DNA from: Nitriliruptorales bacterium
Lineage (GTDB): Bacteria; Actinomycetota; Nitriliruptoria; Euzebyales; JAHELV01
DNA: 42,689 bases
Direction: 5' to 3'
Assembly: GCA_024644015.1 (NCBI GenBank)
Contig: JAHELV010000007.1
Coordinates: 58,119-100,807, forward strand
In this document: piece after piece, positions 17,398 to 25,845 of the stretch
Numbering within the stretch: the stretch's first letter is position 1
Layout: each line of letters opens with the position of its first letter
The notes under the pieces: model-generated
The model's database searches: none
The model's input: only the letters and a program-made list of their open reading frames with translations
What the model was told of the DNA's origin: nothing
Position numbers and translations under genes: made by a program

Positions 17398-18412
17398 CCT
17401 GTCCGAGCACGCGGCGCAGGTGCTCGCCAGCACGATCGCAGTCGGCCGGCGACACCCCCGCGTGGGTCACGAGGCGGATCGTCGCATCATCCATGACCGA
17501 CACCAGTACACCCGCGTCGCGCAGTGCGGCGGCGATCGGGGCGGCCGGCACCCGCTCGAGGTAGACGATGTTGGTCTGGACCTGTTCGACGTCGACATGG
17601 GGACCTGCCACCTCCCCCGCGGCGGCGGCCAACACGCGTGCGTGCTCGTGGTCCTCGGCCAGCCGGTCGATCATCTGGTCGAGCGCCACCAGGCCAGCAG
17701 CGGCGATCACCCCCGCCTGGCGCATCGCGCCGCCGTAACGACGCCGCCACAAGCGCGCCTCGGCAATGGCGTCGCTGTCACCGACCATCACGCTACCCAC
17801 GGGTGCCGACAGCCCCTTTGACAGGCAGAAGCTCAGTGCGTCGACCTGTCGGGCGTACTCCGCGACCGGCACGCCGGCGGCAACCGCGGCGTTGAAGACC
17901 CGCGCGCCATCCATGTACAGCGGCACGCCGGCGTCGCGGGTCGTCGCGCGCAGCGCCCGCAGGCCGGGCATCCCGTAGTAGGTGCCGCCGCGCCGGTTGT
18001 GCGTGTGCTCGATCCAGACCAGTGACGTCGGTGTCAGCGGGAAGCGGTCGGGCCGGATCGCGGCGGCCACCTCGGGCGCCTCGAGGAGGCCGCGGCGACC
18101 GGGCACCGTGCGGAACTGGACCCCGGCCAGCAGTGCGCCCGCTCCCGCCTCGTAGTTGACGACGTGGGCGTCAGCTTCCACGACCACCTCGGTGGCCGGG
18201 CGCGCGATGACGCGCAGCCACAGCTGGTTGCACATCACGCCCGACGGGCACAGCAGGGCAGCCTGCCGATCGAAGCGGGCGGCGGCGACCTCCTGCAGCC
18301 TGTTGACTGTCGGGTCCTCGCCGTACACGTCGTCGCCCACCTCGGCCTGCGCCATCGCACGGCGCATCGCCGGCGTCGGCCGGGTAACGGTGTCGCTGCG
18401 CAGATCGATCAC
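17381..18412 (-). CDS. threonine aldolase family (beta-eliminating lyase) PLP enzyme
   Basis: A 343-residue PLP enzyme related to low-specificity L-threonine aldolase, which cleaves threonine to glycine and acetaldehyde. The conserved start [20 protein letters not shown], the [14 protein letters not shown] block, the substrate-region HTHNRRGG, the PLP-binding Asp in [10 protein letters not shown], and the Schiff-base Lys in [14 protein letters not shown] are all present. The frame extends to 18550, but the first 46 codons do not fit the family; the GTG at 18412 begins exactly at the conserved N-terminus, though without a strong Shine-Dalgarno. A GTG at 18436 is the alternative. It overlaps the convergent methyltransferase by 17 bp and diverges from the repeat-protein gene. 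Confidence 0.92.
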   Translation of the reverse strand: MIDLRSDTVTRPTPAMRRAMAQAEVGDDVYGEDPTVNRLQEVAAARFDRQAALLCPSGVMCNQLWLRVIARPATEVVVEADAHVVNYEAGAGALLAGVQFRTVPGRRGLLEAPEVAAAIRPDRFPLTPTSLVWIEHTHNRRGGTYYGMPGLRALRATTRDAGVPLYMDGARVFNAAVAAGVPVAEYARQVDALSFCLSKGLSAPVGSVMVGDSDAIAEARLWRRRYGGAMRQAGVIAAAGLVALDQMIDRLAEDHEHARVLAAAAGEVAGPHVDVEQVQTNIVYLERVPAAPIAAALRDAGVLVSVMDDATIRLVTHAGVSPADCDRAGEHLRRVLGQVIPTA

Positions 18413-18538
18413 TGCGCGGGATGCTAGGGCACCCACGCCGGGAGATGCGCGGGCGCATCCGGTCCGGCGCGACGCCACGCCTGCATATCCCGTCGGGAGT
18501 GGGGGTACGACCATCACCCCGATCTGGAGGAACGACGC

Positions 18539-18808
18539 ATGAGCGGTCATGACGAGCAGGAAACCGGCAAGGAGTTCTCACCGGACCAGCACGTGGAGGA
18601 TCCAGAGACCTCCGCCGCGGCGGTCCACGGCAGCGGCAAGCAGTTCGCGCCGGACGTGCAGGACCCGGAGCACAACCCCGAGGCGCAGCAGGCCGAGGGT
18701 TCGGGCAAGCAGTTCGCGCCGGACGTCGAGGACCCCGAGTCGGACCCCGACGCCGCCGGCAAGGAGGGCTCGGGCAAACAGTTCGAACCTGGACGTGACC
18801 AGCTGTGA
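18539..18808 (+). CDS. small hydrophilic protein of 23-residue GSGKQF repeats
   Basis: An 89-residue, very acidic protein without hydrophobic segments, which I do not recognise. After MSGHDEQ it consists of three full 23-residue repeats (residues 8-30, 31-53, 54-76) and a partial fourth (77-89). The core is (G/E)-(S/T)-G-K-(Q/E)-F-(A/S/E)-P-(D/G), then an acidic DPE segment. Copies 2 and 3 are also very similar as DNA (69-bp period). The ATG has GGAGG 8 nt upstream, which argues for a real gene. The gene directly precedes glpF of the glycerol operon (155 bp) on the same strand; a candidate promoter starts 22 bp after its stop, so it may be a separate unit. It is probably disordered, and the function is unknown. 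Confidence 0.75.
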   Translation: MSGHDEQETGKEFSPDQHVEDPETSAAAVHGSGKQFAPDVQDPEHNPEAQQAEGSGKQFAPDVEDPESDPDAAGKEGSGKQFEPGRDQL

Positions 18809-18830
18809 CAACGGGTCACGTGAATCACTC

Positions 18831-18859
18831 TTGACGAGTTGACTGTCGCTCCATAGGTT
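18831..18859 (+). promoter_or_regulatory. candidate promoter of the glpF-dha-glpK operon
   Basis: TTGACG (18831-18836), a 17-bp spacer and TAGGTT (18854-18859) fit a housekeeping promoter, about 105 bp upstream of the glpF start. An overlapping TTGACT/AGTAAT pair with an 18-bp spacer is a weaker alternative. Confidence 0.45.
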
Positions 18860-18870
18860 CCGAGTAATGG

Positions 18871-18885
18871 TCCGCGACTCGCGGA
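18871..18885. promoter_or_regulatory. inverted repeat, candidate operator of the glycerol operon
   Basis: TCCGCGA-C-TCGCGGA has perfect 7-bp arms about a single central base. It begins 11 bp after the predicted -10, so it covers the likely start of transcription, where a repressor would block initiation. No regulator gene is adjacent; an IclR- or DeoR-type glycerol repressor encoded elsewhere is a guess. Confidence 0.5.
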
Positions 18886-18963
18886 TCGTGAGACGCAGGC
18901 TCGCTCCTTCCCGTGGGCGAGCGTGAACCTCTGCGCATACGTGCGGAGCAGAATGGAGCGTTC

Positions 18964-19713
18964 ATGGAGGCGTACATTGCCGAGTTCATCGGCACGATGA
19001 TCCTCATCCTGCTGGGTGACGGCGTCGTCGCAAACGTGTTGTTGAAGGATTCCAAGGGCGAGGCCAGCGGGTGGATCGTCATCACGTTCGGATGGGGTAT
19101 GGCGGTCGCCATGGCGGTGTACGTCGTCGGCGGCGTCAGCGGCGCCCACATCAACCCCGCGGTGACTATCGGCCTCGCTTCGATCGGGGAGTTCCCATGG
19201 GCGGACGTGCCCGGCTACATCGTCGGACAGGTCCTCGGCGCCATGACCGGCGCGGCGCTCGTCTACCTGGCCTATCTGCCGCACTGGGGCATCACCGACG
19301 ACCCAGGGCTCAAGCTCGCCGTGTTCTCGACCGGCCCGGAGGTTCGCGACTACCCGAAGAACACGCTGACCGAGATCATCGGCACCGCCATGCTGCTGCT
19401 GGGCGTGCTGGGCATCTTCTCGTTCGGCGGGACCGGCGCCGGTGAGACCGCCGGTGAGGGGCTCATCGCGCTGTTCGGTGGCGGCGTCGCGCCACTGATC
19501 GTCGGACTGCTCGTGTTCTCGATCGGCCTGTCGCTCGGCGGCCCGACCGGCTACGCGATCAACCCCGCCCGCGACCTCGGCCCGCGCATCGTCCACGCGA
19601 TCCTGCCCATCGAGGGCGACTCCGACTGGAGCTACTCCTGGGTGCCGATCGTCGGACCGATCGTCGGCGGTGTCCTTGGCGCCGTGCTCTGGACGATCTT
19701 GCCCTTCAGCTAG
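18964..19713 (+). CDS. glpF: glycerol facilitator (MIP/aquaporin family)
   Basis: A 249-residue six-helix channel for passive glycerol entry across the cytoplasmic membrane. The two NPA half-helices are present: HINPAVT (Asn64-Pro65-Ala66) and [11 protein letters not shown] (200-202). The Asp following NPAR is the hallmark of glycerol facilitators over water-selective aquaporins. The frame is open from 18913, but the ATG at 18964 has GGAG 6 nt upstream and starts at the conserved [11 protein letters not shown]. It is the first gene of the glpF-dhaK-dhaL-glpK-dhaM block, with dhaK 41 bp downstream, so it supplies substrate to both kinases. Confidence 0.94.
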   Translation: MEAYIAEFIGTMILILLGDGVVANVLLKDSKGEASGWIVITFGWGMAVAMAVYVVGGVSGAHINPAVTIGLASIGEFPWADVPGYIVGQVLGAMTGAALVYLAYLPHWGITDDPGLKLAVFSTGPEVRDYPKNTLTEIIGTAMLLLGVLGIFSFGGTGAGETAGEGLIALFGGGVAPLIVGLLVFSIGLSLGGPTGYAINPARDLGPRIVHAILPIEGDSDWSYSWVPIVGPIVGGVLGAVLWTILPFS

Positions 19714-19754
19714 ATGCGCACGCGCCAGGCGGCGACGGCGGACAGGAGGCACGC

Positions 19755-20750
19755 ATGAAGAAGCTCATCAACGATCCGGAGAACGTGGTCACCGAAGCGC
19801 TGCGGGGCATGGAGCTCGCACACGGCGACCTGATCCGGGTGCACTTCGATCCCGACTACATCGTTCGGGCCGACGCCCCTGTGCAGGGCAAGGTCGCCAT
19901 CGTGTCCGGTGGTGGCAGCGGCCACGAGCCCATGCATGGTGGGTTCGTGGGGCACGGCATGCTCGACGCGGCGTGTCCCGGCGCGGTCTTCACGTCGCCG
20001 ACGCCGGACCAGGTGCAGGCGGCGACCGAGGCGGTCGACGGTGGCGCCGGCATCCTGCACATCGTCAAGAACTACACGGGTGACATCGCCAACTTCGAGA
20101 TGGCCGCGGAGCTCGCCGGTGACGCCAACGTACGCGCGGTGGTGATCAACGACGACGTGGCTGTCGAAGACTCGTTGTACACCGCCGGCCGCCGTGGCGT
20201 CGGCGGCACCGTGCTCGCCGAGAAGATCTGTGGCGCGGCCGCCGAACGTGGTGACGACCTCGACGCCGTCGTCGCACTGTGTGAGCGGGTGAACGCCAAC
20301 GTGCGCTCGATGGGCATGGCTCTGACGTCGTGCACGGTGCCCCATGCGGGCGAGCCAACCTTCGAGCTCGGTGAGGACGAGATGGAGATCGGCATCGGGA
20401 TCCATGGGGAGCCCGGTAGGCACCGCGTGCAGCTCGAACCCGCGGACCAGATCGTCGAGCGTCTGCTGACGCCGATCGTCGACGACCTTCCGTTCTCGCA
20501 GGGCGACCGCACGCTGTTGTTCGTCAACGGCATGGGAGGCACGCCACAGATCGAGCTCTACATCGTGTACCGCGCCGCGGCGACGATGCTGGCGGACCGC
20601 GGCATCACGGTCGAGCGCTCACTGGTCGGTGACTGGATCACCTCGCTCGAGATGGCCGGCACGTCGATCACCCTGCTCAAGCTCGACGACGAGATGATCG
20701 ACCTGTGGGACGCCCCCGCGCACACGCCCGCGTGGCGCCAGGGACGCTGA
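19755..20750 (+). CDS. dhaK: dihydroxyacetone kinase subunit DhaK (PTS-dependent)
   Basis: A 331-residue substrate-binding subunit that holds dihydroxyacetone covalently and passes it phosphate from DhaL, giving dihydroxyacetone phosphate. His217 in GIGIHGEPG matches the residue forming the hemiaminal with substrate in E. coli DhaK (His218). His57 in GGGSGHEP and Asp110 in NYTGD match the other active-site residues. The length is typical of a stand-alone DhaK, not the fused ATP-dependent kinase. An AGGAGG lies 6 nt before the ATG. dhaL follows after 76 bp, a gap containing a CGCCGG/CCGGCG hairpin (20771-20788) that could adjust relative expression. Confidence 0.96.
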   Translation: MKKLINDPENVVTEALRGMELAHGDLIRVHFDPDYIVRADAPVQGKVAIVSGGGSGHEPMHGGFVGHGMLDAACPGAVFTSPTPDQVQAATEAVDGGAGILHIVKNYTGDIANFEMAAELAGDANVRAVVINDDVAVEDSLYTAGRRGVGGTVLAEKICGAAAERGDDLDAVVALCERVNANVRSMGMALTSCTVPHAGEPTFELGEDEMEIGIGIHGEPGRHRVQLEPADQIVERLLTPIVDDLPFSQGDRTLLFVNGMGGTPQIELYIVYRAAATMLADRGITVERSLVGDWITSLEMAGTSITLLKLDDEMIDLWDAPAHTPAWRQGR

Positions 20751-20826
20751 GCGTGCAACTCGGCCACCACGCCGCCGGTCAGCGCCGGCGCATGACAGGC
20801 GGCCACGGCGCCGGGATCACGTCGCC

Positions 20827-21519
20827 ATGAGCGTGGATAGCCCCCAGGTCGTGGTGTTCCTCGAGCGCTTCGCCGAAGCGATGAGCGAGCACCGTCGACT
20901 GCTGACCAGGCTCGACAGCCCGATCGGCGACGCCGATCACGGCGAGAACATGAACCGGGGCATGCAGGCCGCGCTTCCGAAGCTGCAGGGTGACACCCCA
21001 TCGGATGTGCTCAAGGCCGTCGCCATGGCCCTGGTGTCGAAGGTTGGCGGCGCAGCCGGCCCGCTGTACGGCACAGGCTTCCTGCGGGCGTCCAAGGCGG
21101 TCGAGGGCAAGGCGGTGCTCGACGCCGACGACATCGCCGCGGCGCTGGACGCGGCGTTCGCCGGCGTCGCGCAGCGCGGGAAGTCCACGCGAGGGCAGAA
21201 GACCATGCTCGACGCGCTCGGCCCCGCGCTCGATGCCGCCCAGCAGGCCGCGGCGGACGGCTCCGCCGTGTCCGATCTGTTGCGACGCGCTGCCGAGGCG
21301 GCCGATCAGGGCAAACGGGACACCGTGCCGTTGCTGGCGCAGCGGGGACGCGCCAGCTACCTCGGTGAGCGCAGCATCGGACATCAGGACCCGGGAGCGA
21401 CATCGACGGCGATCCTCATCGCATGCATGACCGGCGATGACGCGCTCGTGGCGACCGCCGCCGAGGACGCGGCCCGCGAGGACCACGAGGAGGAGCCACA
21501 GGTCGACGAGGACGTCTGA
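20827..21519 (+). CDS. dhaL: dihydroxyacetone kinase subunit DhaL (ADP-binding)
   Basis: A 230-residue subunit carrying a tightly bound ADP that is rephosphorylated by DhaM and then phosphorylates substrate on DhaK. The three Mg-ADP aspartates are at 30, 35 and 37 ([15 protein letters not shown]), the same numbering as in E. coli. [23 protein letters not shown] and [18 protein letters not shown] complete the nucleotide-binding barrel. The extreme C-terminus (EEDHEEEP-like acidic tail) is longer than usual. The start codon has only a weak Shine-Dalgarno. It is followed after 61 bp by glpK rather than directly by dhaM, which is unusual. Confidence 0.95.
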   Translation: MSVDSPQVVVFLERFAEAMSEHRRLLTRLDSPIGDADHGENMNRGMQAALPKLQGDTPSDVLKAVAMALVSKVGGAAGPLYGTGFLRASKAVEGKAVLDADDIAAALDAAFAGVAQRGKSTRGQKTMLDALGPALDAAQQAAADGSAVSDLLRRAAEAADQGKRDTVPLLAQRGRASYLGERSIGHQDPGATSTAILIACMTGDDALVATAAEDAAREDHEEEPQVDEDV

Positions 21520-21580
21520 CAAGAGCAACGACCGCGACAACTGCACGGGTGACACCAACAGCGAAAGCGAGGAACCAGAG

Positions 21581-23098
21581 ATGGCGGACTACGTAGGCGC
21601 GATCGATCAGGGGACGACATCCAGCCGGTTCATGGTCTTCAACCACTCCGGCGGTGAGGTCGGACGGGGGCAGCACGAGTTCGAACAGATCCTGCCGCAG
21701 GCGGGGCAGGTGGAGCACGACCCGGCAGCGATCTGGTCGTCGGTGATCGACGCCGTCGAGTCAGCGCTGCACGGCGGCGTGTCGGCGTCGAACCTCGCCG
21801 CGCTCGGCGTGACCAACCAGCGCGAGACCACGGTGGTGTGGAACCCGAGGACAGGTGAGCCGTACTACAACGCGATCGTGTGGCAGGACACGCGCACCGA
21901 CCGGATCGTCACCCGACATCAGAACGAGGGGCACCAGGAGATCGTGCAGCGCAAGGCCGGCCTGCCGATCGCAACGTACTTCTCGGCCGGCAAGATCGAG
22001 TGGATGTTCCAGAACGTCGACGGGCTGCGCGAGGCCGCGCACAACGGTGAGGCCATCTTCGGCAACACCGACACGTGGGTGCTGTGGAACCTGACCGGTG
22101 GGACCGACGGCGGCGTCCACGTCACGGACGTCACCAACGCCAGCCGCACGATGCTGATGAACCTCGAGACGCTCGACTGGGACGACGAGCTGTGCGAGAT
22201 CTTCGGCGTGCCACGCCAGATGCTGCCCGAGATCCGACCGTCGAGCGACCCGAACTTCTACGGCATGACCCGCAAGGACGGACCGTTCGGCGTCGAGATC
22301 CCGTTGTGCGGCGACCTGGGCGACCAGCAGGCCGCAACGGTCGGTCAGGTCTGCTACGACGTCGGCGACGGCAAGAACACCTACGGCACCGGCAACTTCC
22401 TGCTGCTCAACACCGGCACCAACCCGATCCCCAGCGAGAACGGCCTGTTGACCACCGTGGGCTACAAGTTCGGCGACAACGACGCGGTCTACTGCCTGGA
22501 AGGCTCGATCGCCGTCACCGGCTCAGCCGTGCAGTGGCTGCGGGATCAGCTCGGCCTCATCTCCGACGCGGCGGAGACCGAGAGCCTGGCCAACGAGGTC
22601 GAAGACAGCGGTGGCATGGTGTTCGTGCCGGCGTTCTCCGGCCTGTTCGCCCCCTACTGGGACAGCTCGGCGCGCGGTGTCCTGGTCGGCATGTCGCGGT
22701 TCAACACCAAGGCACACCTGGCGCGCGCCACGCTCGAGGCGGTGTGCTACCAGTCGCGGGACGTGGCCGAGGCGATGAATGCCGACTCGGGCGTCCATCT
22801 GGAGGTGTTGAAGGTCGATGGAGGCATGACCGGCAACAACACGCTGATGCAGCTCCAGGCGGACATCCTCGGCGTCTCGGTGTCCAAGCCGGTCGTGGCC
22901 GAGACCACGGCGCTGGGCGCCGCCTATGCCGCCGGTCTGGCCACCGGCTTCTGGAACAACACCGACGAGATGCGCGACAACTGGCTCGAGGACAAGCGCT
23001 GGGAGCCGCAGTGGAGCGATGACCAGCGTGAGGAGGGCTACGCCCGCTGGAAGAAGGCGGTCGAGCGTACCCGTGACTGGGTTGACGTCTCGGGCTGA
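21581..23098 (+). CDS. glpK: glycerol kinase
   Basis: A 505-residue FGGY-family kinase that makes glycerol 3-phosphate from glycerol and ATP. The opening [14 protein letters not shown] (phosphate 1 loop), [17 protein letters not shown], the [10 protein letters not shown] and NTYGTGNF blocks, and [21 protein letters not shown] are all as in GlpK. The ATG at 21581 has AGGA about 7 nt upstream; the frame is open further upstream only over the dhaL end. In Firmicutes, a His in the activation loop (TRSYHFYG) is phosphorylated by HPr. The equivalent stretch here is TRKDGPFG, without His, so that mode of activation is unlikely. It is inserted between dhaL and dhaM. Confidence 0.96.
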   Translation: MADYVGAIDQGTTSSRFMVFNHSGGEVGRGQHEFEQILPQAGQVEHDPAAIWSSVIDAVESALHGGVSASNLAALGVTNQRETTVVWNPRTGEPYYNAIVWQDTRTDRIVTRHQNEGHQEIVQRKAGLPIATYFSAGKIEWMFQNVDGLREAAHNGEAIFGNTDTWVLWNLTGGTDGGVHVTDVTNASRTMLMNLETLDWDDELCEIFGVPRQMLPEIRPSSDPNFYGMTRKDGPFGVEIPLCGDLGDQQAATVGQVCYDVGDGKNTYGTGNFLLLNTGTNPIPSENGLLTTVGYKFGDNDAVYCLEGSIAVTGSAVQWLRDQLGLISDAAETESLANEVEDSGGMVFVPAFSGLFAPYWDSSARGVLVGMSRFNTKAHLARATLEAVCYQSRDVAEAMNADSGVHLEVLKVDGGMTGNNTLMQLQADILGVSVSKPVVAETTALGAAYAAGLATGFWNNTDEMRDNWLEDKRWEPQWSDDQREEGYARWKKAVERTRDWVDVSG

Positions 23099-23104
23099 GG
23101 CCGC

Positions 23105-23812
23105 ATGATCGGCTTGGTGCTCGTCAGCCACTCCGACCGGCTGGTCGAAGGACTACGGGACCTGGTCGCACAGATGGAGCCAGAGGTCCCGCTCGCGATC
23201 GCGGGCGGGACCGACGACGGTGAACTGGGGACCAGCCTGGAGCTGGTCATGGCCGCCATCGACGAGGTCGACCAGGGTGACGGTGTCGTCATCCTGTTCG
23301 ACCTCGGCAGCGCCGAGATGACGGCGGAGTCAGCGGTCGAGTTCCTCGACGAGGAGCAGCGCGCGCGCTGTCTCGTCGTCGATGCGCCGCTCGTGGAAGG
23401 CGCGTTGGCGGCAGCGGGGGTGGCGGGCGGCGGCGCCAATCTGGGCGAGGTCGTCGCCGCTGCCGCAAACGCGTACGGGCGAGCCCCGGACGAGGCCGAC
23501 CCCGATGAGCCGATGGAGCGGTCGGTCGAGCTCCGGCTCACCAACGTCAGCGGTCTGCACGCCCGCCCGGCGGCTCAGATCGCCCGCGCGCTCCGGCCGT
23601 TCGAGGCTCAGGTGCGCATCGAGCATGCGGAGACCGGAGACAGCGCCAACGCCGGCAGCGCCCTCGGACTCGTCAGCCTCGGCGCTCCCGCCGGCACGAC
23701 CATCATCGTCCGCGCCGGTGGACCTGACGCCGCGCAGGCCCTCGACACGGTCCGCGATCTGGTCGTACGCCGCTTTGGCGAACCGCTGGCCGACGGCATC
23801 AGCGGTTCCTGA
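23105..23812 (+). CDS. dhaM: DhaM phosphotransfer protein, EIIA-HPr fusion lacking enzyme I
   Basis: A 235-residue phosphocarrier for the DhaKL kinase. Residues 1-125 form the mannose-type EIIA domain, with the phosphorylated His9 in LVSHSDRL and the DLGSAEMTAE loop. Residues 138-230 form an HPr domain with His152 in LHARPAAQ and a Ser at the regulatory-site position (NAGSALGLVSLG). E. coli DhaM also carries a partial enzyme I domain, which is missing here, so phosphate must come from a separate enzyme I and PEP. The ATG follows the glpK stop by 6 bp with GAGG 5 nt before it, so the two are likely coupled. It is the last gene of the block. Confidence 0.94.
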   Translation: MIGLVLVSHSDRLVEGLRDLVAQMEPEVPLAIAGGTDDGELGTSLELVMAAIDEVDQGDGVVILFDLGSAEMTAESAVEFLDEEQRARCLVVDAPLVEGALAAAGVAGGGANLGEVVAAAANAYGRAPDEADPDEPMERSVELRLTNVSGLHARPAAQIARALRPFEAQVRIEHAETGDSANAGSALGLVSLGAPAGTTIIVRAGGPDAAQALDTVRDLVVRRFGEPLADGISGS

Positions 23813-23823
23813 CAGCCCTCGCG

Positions 23824-24381
23824 TCAATGAGCGCTGTGCGACAGCGCCTCGGTGAGCGGCCCGGGATGCAGTCGGATCTTGTTGGCCTTGGCCAAGAGCT
23901 GCTCGACGGCCTCTTCGGCGCCACCGAGCGTGGCGAGCTCGCGTGCCAGGCGATACCCCTCGGCCGACGTGAACTCCGACAGCTGGCGAGCGGCAAGGTC
24001 ACGGGCGATGTAGCGCGCGGCGGCGGCGGCGAGCGGCCGGTCAGGCACCGACGCGGGCGACGTGCCGTTGCGTGAGACCTCGCTGGCGCTGGGCCGCTCG
24101 GAGGCGCGGGGTTCGCACCGGACCGGCCGCCGCACGCCTCGCAGATATGTCTCGAGCGTCATGAGGAGCACGCCGATGGCGCGAAGGTGCTGCTCAGCGG
24201 TGGCCGGTGCGACCTCACCGCCGATCAGGTCCAGCGCACGCTGGTCGATGGGCTCGTAGGGAACCCGGCGGTGCAGCGAGCGCACGAGTCCGTCCAGCCG
24301 CATCATGTCGCTCTGGAGCAGGATATTGCGTTCGGCCACGGACGCCGCGCTCCCCTGACGGTTAGAACCTCGGACGGTCAC
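23824..24381 (-). CDS. hypothetical protein, helical
   Basis: A 185-residue protein that I do not recognise. It looks all-helical and soluble: helix-rich segments at about residues 15-40 (ERNILLQSDMMRLDGLVRSLHRR), 60-84 (TAEQHLRAIGVLLMTLETYLRGVRR) and 125-175 (ARYIARDLAARQLSEF, LARELATLGGAEEAVEQLLAKANKIR), joined by a Ser/Pro/Arg-rich linker around 88-115. No Cys-based or catalytic motif is seen. The GTG start has GGAGG 6 nt upstream, so translation is plausible. It ends a long run of minus-strand genes and converges on dhaM. The next gene upstream is also unrecognised, and the two may work together. Confidence 0.7.
   Translation of the reverse strand: MTVRGSNRQGSAASVAERNILLQSDMMRLDGLVRSLHRRVPYEPIDQRALDLIGGEVAPATAEQHLRAIGVLLMTLETYLRGVRRPVRCEPRASERPSASEVSRNGTSPASVPDRPLAAAAARYIARDLAARQLSEFTSAEGYRLARELATLGGAEEAVEQLLAKANKIRLHPGPLTEALSHSAH
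23831..23847. terminator. hairpin after dhaM
   Basis: GCGCTGT-GCG-ACAGCGC is a perfect 7-bp stem with a 3-nt loop, 18 bp past the dhaM stop and inside the last codons of the convergent hypothetical gene. There is no T-tract, which is common for actinobacterial terminators. It could end the glycerol operon. Confidence 0.5.
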
Positions 24382-24438
24382 CGGTCACCTCCTCCCGGGA
24401 CGGCCGCGTCGACCGCGATCGACGGCGGCTGGCGGACA

Positions 24439-24966
24439 TCAGATGCCGAAGTCCGGTGGCGCCGTGTCGTGGATCGACGGCCTCTGCCCGGCCCCCAGGA
24501 TGTCATCGATGTCTTCGTCGAGTGTGGTCGTGGGCGAGGAGTGACGAGCTCCGCTATCGTCGTGATCTCGCTGGGCGGGCGCATGCTGCTCGACCGACCC
24601 CGACCGCGCTCGAGATGCGTCGTCCGGTCGCCGTGACCGCAGGCCAGCGTTGGCGTCATCATCATCATCGTCGTCGTCGTCGTCGACCGCGGTCTCTTCT
24701 CCAACCAGTGTCGCGGTGACCTTCGCCTGCCATGTCGCGATGGTCATCAGGTGGTTGACGAGCGTCCGCAGTTCCTCGGCCTCACCCTCCAACGCCGCGA
24801 CGCGTTCGATCAGATCGATCACGGCGTCACCGAGTTGGGACTGCGCGGAGGCTTCGCCGGAGGTGGTTGTGGAGGTACCCATCAGCAGATCCAGACGATC
24901 GACAATGTTCCGCAAGTCCCTCACTTCGGTTCGTGCCGACCCGCGCTGCGGCTGCGTCACACCCAT
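24439..24966 (-). CDS. hypothetical coiled-coil protein with a ten-Asp tract
   Basis: A 175-residue unrecognised protein. Residues about 10-95 are helical with heptad-like spacing (VRDLRNIVDRLDLLMG, then QLGDAVIDLIERVAALEGEAEELRTLVNHLM), probably a coiled coil. A run of ten Asp then follows (about 98-107), and the rest is charged, disordered and rich in Asp, Arg and Ser. The frame opens at 25050, but the ATG at 24966 or the GTG at 24960 (GGGAG about 6 nt upstream) is more likely. The gene sits between the PlsC acyltransferase and another unknown helical protein on the same strand. The Asp tract is encoded by a simple GAY trinucleotide repeat, so its length may vary between strains. Confidence 0.68.
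   Translation of the reverse strand: MGVTQPQRGSARTEVRDLRNIVDRLDLLMGTSTTTSGEASAQSQLGDAVIDLIERVAALEGEAEELRTLVNHLMTIATWQAKVTATLVGEETAVDDDDDDDDDDANAGLRSRRPDDASRARSGSVEQHAPAQRDHDDSGARHSSPTTTLDEDIDDILGAGQRPSIHDTAPPDFGI
24655..24684. repeat. trinucleotide repeat (GAY)10 encoding poly-Asp
   Basis: Ten consecutive Asp codons on the minus strand, five GAC, four GAT and one GAC, read on the plus strand as a run of GTC and ATC triplets. The last third of the coiled-coil protein is disordered, so slippage would change tract length without a frameshift. Confidence 0.85.
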
Positions 24967-25059
24967 CTCCCGGTCGACACCCACGTGCAGCCCCGACTTG
25001 TACCCACGCACAGGACTGTGCGCAACCCCACACGCCCGCCACGCGCGCACATGGCCGCC

Positions 25060-25818
25060 TCACGCCGGTCCCTCTGCGTCGGGTCCCCGAAACCGATCGT
25101 CGTCGGCCGGCGGGCCGTTCCCGTCGGGCGGAACATCGTGGGCGTCCCCGGCGCCAGGCGGTCGCGCGTAGGCGTCGACGTACGCCTGGCCTGTCAACGA
25201 CCTGATGGCCTGCATCAGCGAGTTGGTGTCCGAACGCAGACCGACGTCCGACTCGGCGCCGACACCGACGTGCAGCGGAGGGCCAAAGCGGACGGTGACC
25301 GGCCCGAGCCTGGGAACACGCGCGTGCGGCGGCAGGACCGCCCTGGTGCCGATGAGGCCGACCGGGATGATGGGCGCGCCCGTGCGCCGCGCGAGACGGA
25401 CGGGCCCGGTCTTGCCCCGGTACAGCCGGCCGTCGGGCGACCTCGTGCCCTCCGGAAACAACGCGAGCAGTGCGCCCTTGCGCAGTACGTCGCTGCCACG
25501 GTCGAGGCTCACCCGCGCGGCCGACCCGCCTTCACGTGCGACCGGAACGACACGCAGGCGATCGAACAGCCACCGCGACGGACCCGTGAAGTACTCGCTC
25601 TTCGCCAGGTACACGACCGGCCGGGGCACGAACACGGGCACGAGCACCGTATCGATCGCGGACAGATGGTTGGGACACAGGATGGCCGGACCACTGGCCG
25701 GCACGTGCTCGAGCCCTTCGACGACGGGGCGCAACAGGCCGACGACGAGTGGCCGCACGATCGCACGGAGCAGCCGGTACATGATCGGTGCCGTGTCTGG
25801 CCCTTGATGCGTGCGCAT
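25060..25818 (-). CDS. 1-acylglycerol-3-phosphate O-acyltransferase family protein (PlsC-like)
   Basis: A 252-residue acyltransferase. The HX4D site is NHLSAID (about residues 50-56) and the phosphate-binding block is FPEGTRSPDGRLYRGKTG (about 120-137). APIIPVGLIGTRAVLPP is the third conserved block. The C-terminal 40 residues are Pro/Gly/Asp-rich and likely disordered. The ATG at 25818 has AGGA just upstream; a start at 25782 is possible. It is adjacent to a ROK kinase, and with the ArsA-like ATPase, SRPBCC protein and acyl-CoA ligase further upstream it matches a neighbourhood I recall around Rv2182c-Rv2187 in M. tuberculosis. That points to phospholipid or glycolipid assembly. It is distinct from the paralogue at 8.1 kb. 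Confidence 0.92.
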   Translation of the reverse strand: MRTHQGPDTAPIMYRLLRAIVRPLVVGLLRPVVEGLEHVPASGPAILCPNHLSAIDTVLVPVFVPRPVVYLAKSEYFTGPSRWLFDRLRVVPVAREGGSAARVSLDRGSDVLRKGALLALFPEGTRSPDGRLYRGKTGPVRLARRTGAPIIPVGLIGTRAVLPPHARVPRLGPVTVRFGPPLHVGVGAESDVGLRSDTNSLMQAIRSLTGQAYVDAYARPPGAGDAHDVPPDGNGPPADDDRFRGPDAEGPA

Positions 25819-25845
25819 CGTTCCTGCCTGCTCATGACGACTGGC

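Noticed and set aside
18805-18819. GTGAC-AACGG-GTCAC hairpin at the stop of the repeat protein as a terminator
   Set aside because: The stem is only 5 bp with no T-run, too weak to claim, although it leaves open whether the repeat-protein transcript continues into glpF.
20771-20788. CGCCGG/CCGGCG hairpin between dhaK and dhaL as a terminator
   Set aside because: It is short, within a same-strand operon and without a T-run. At most it might affect mRNA stability, so it is mentioned only under dhaK.
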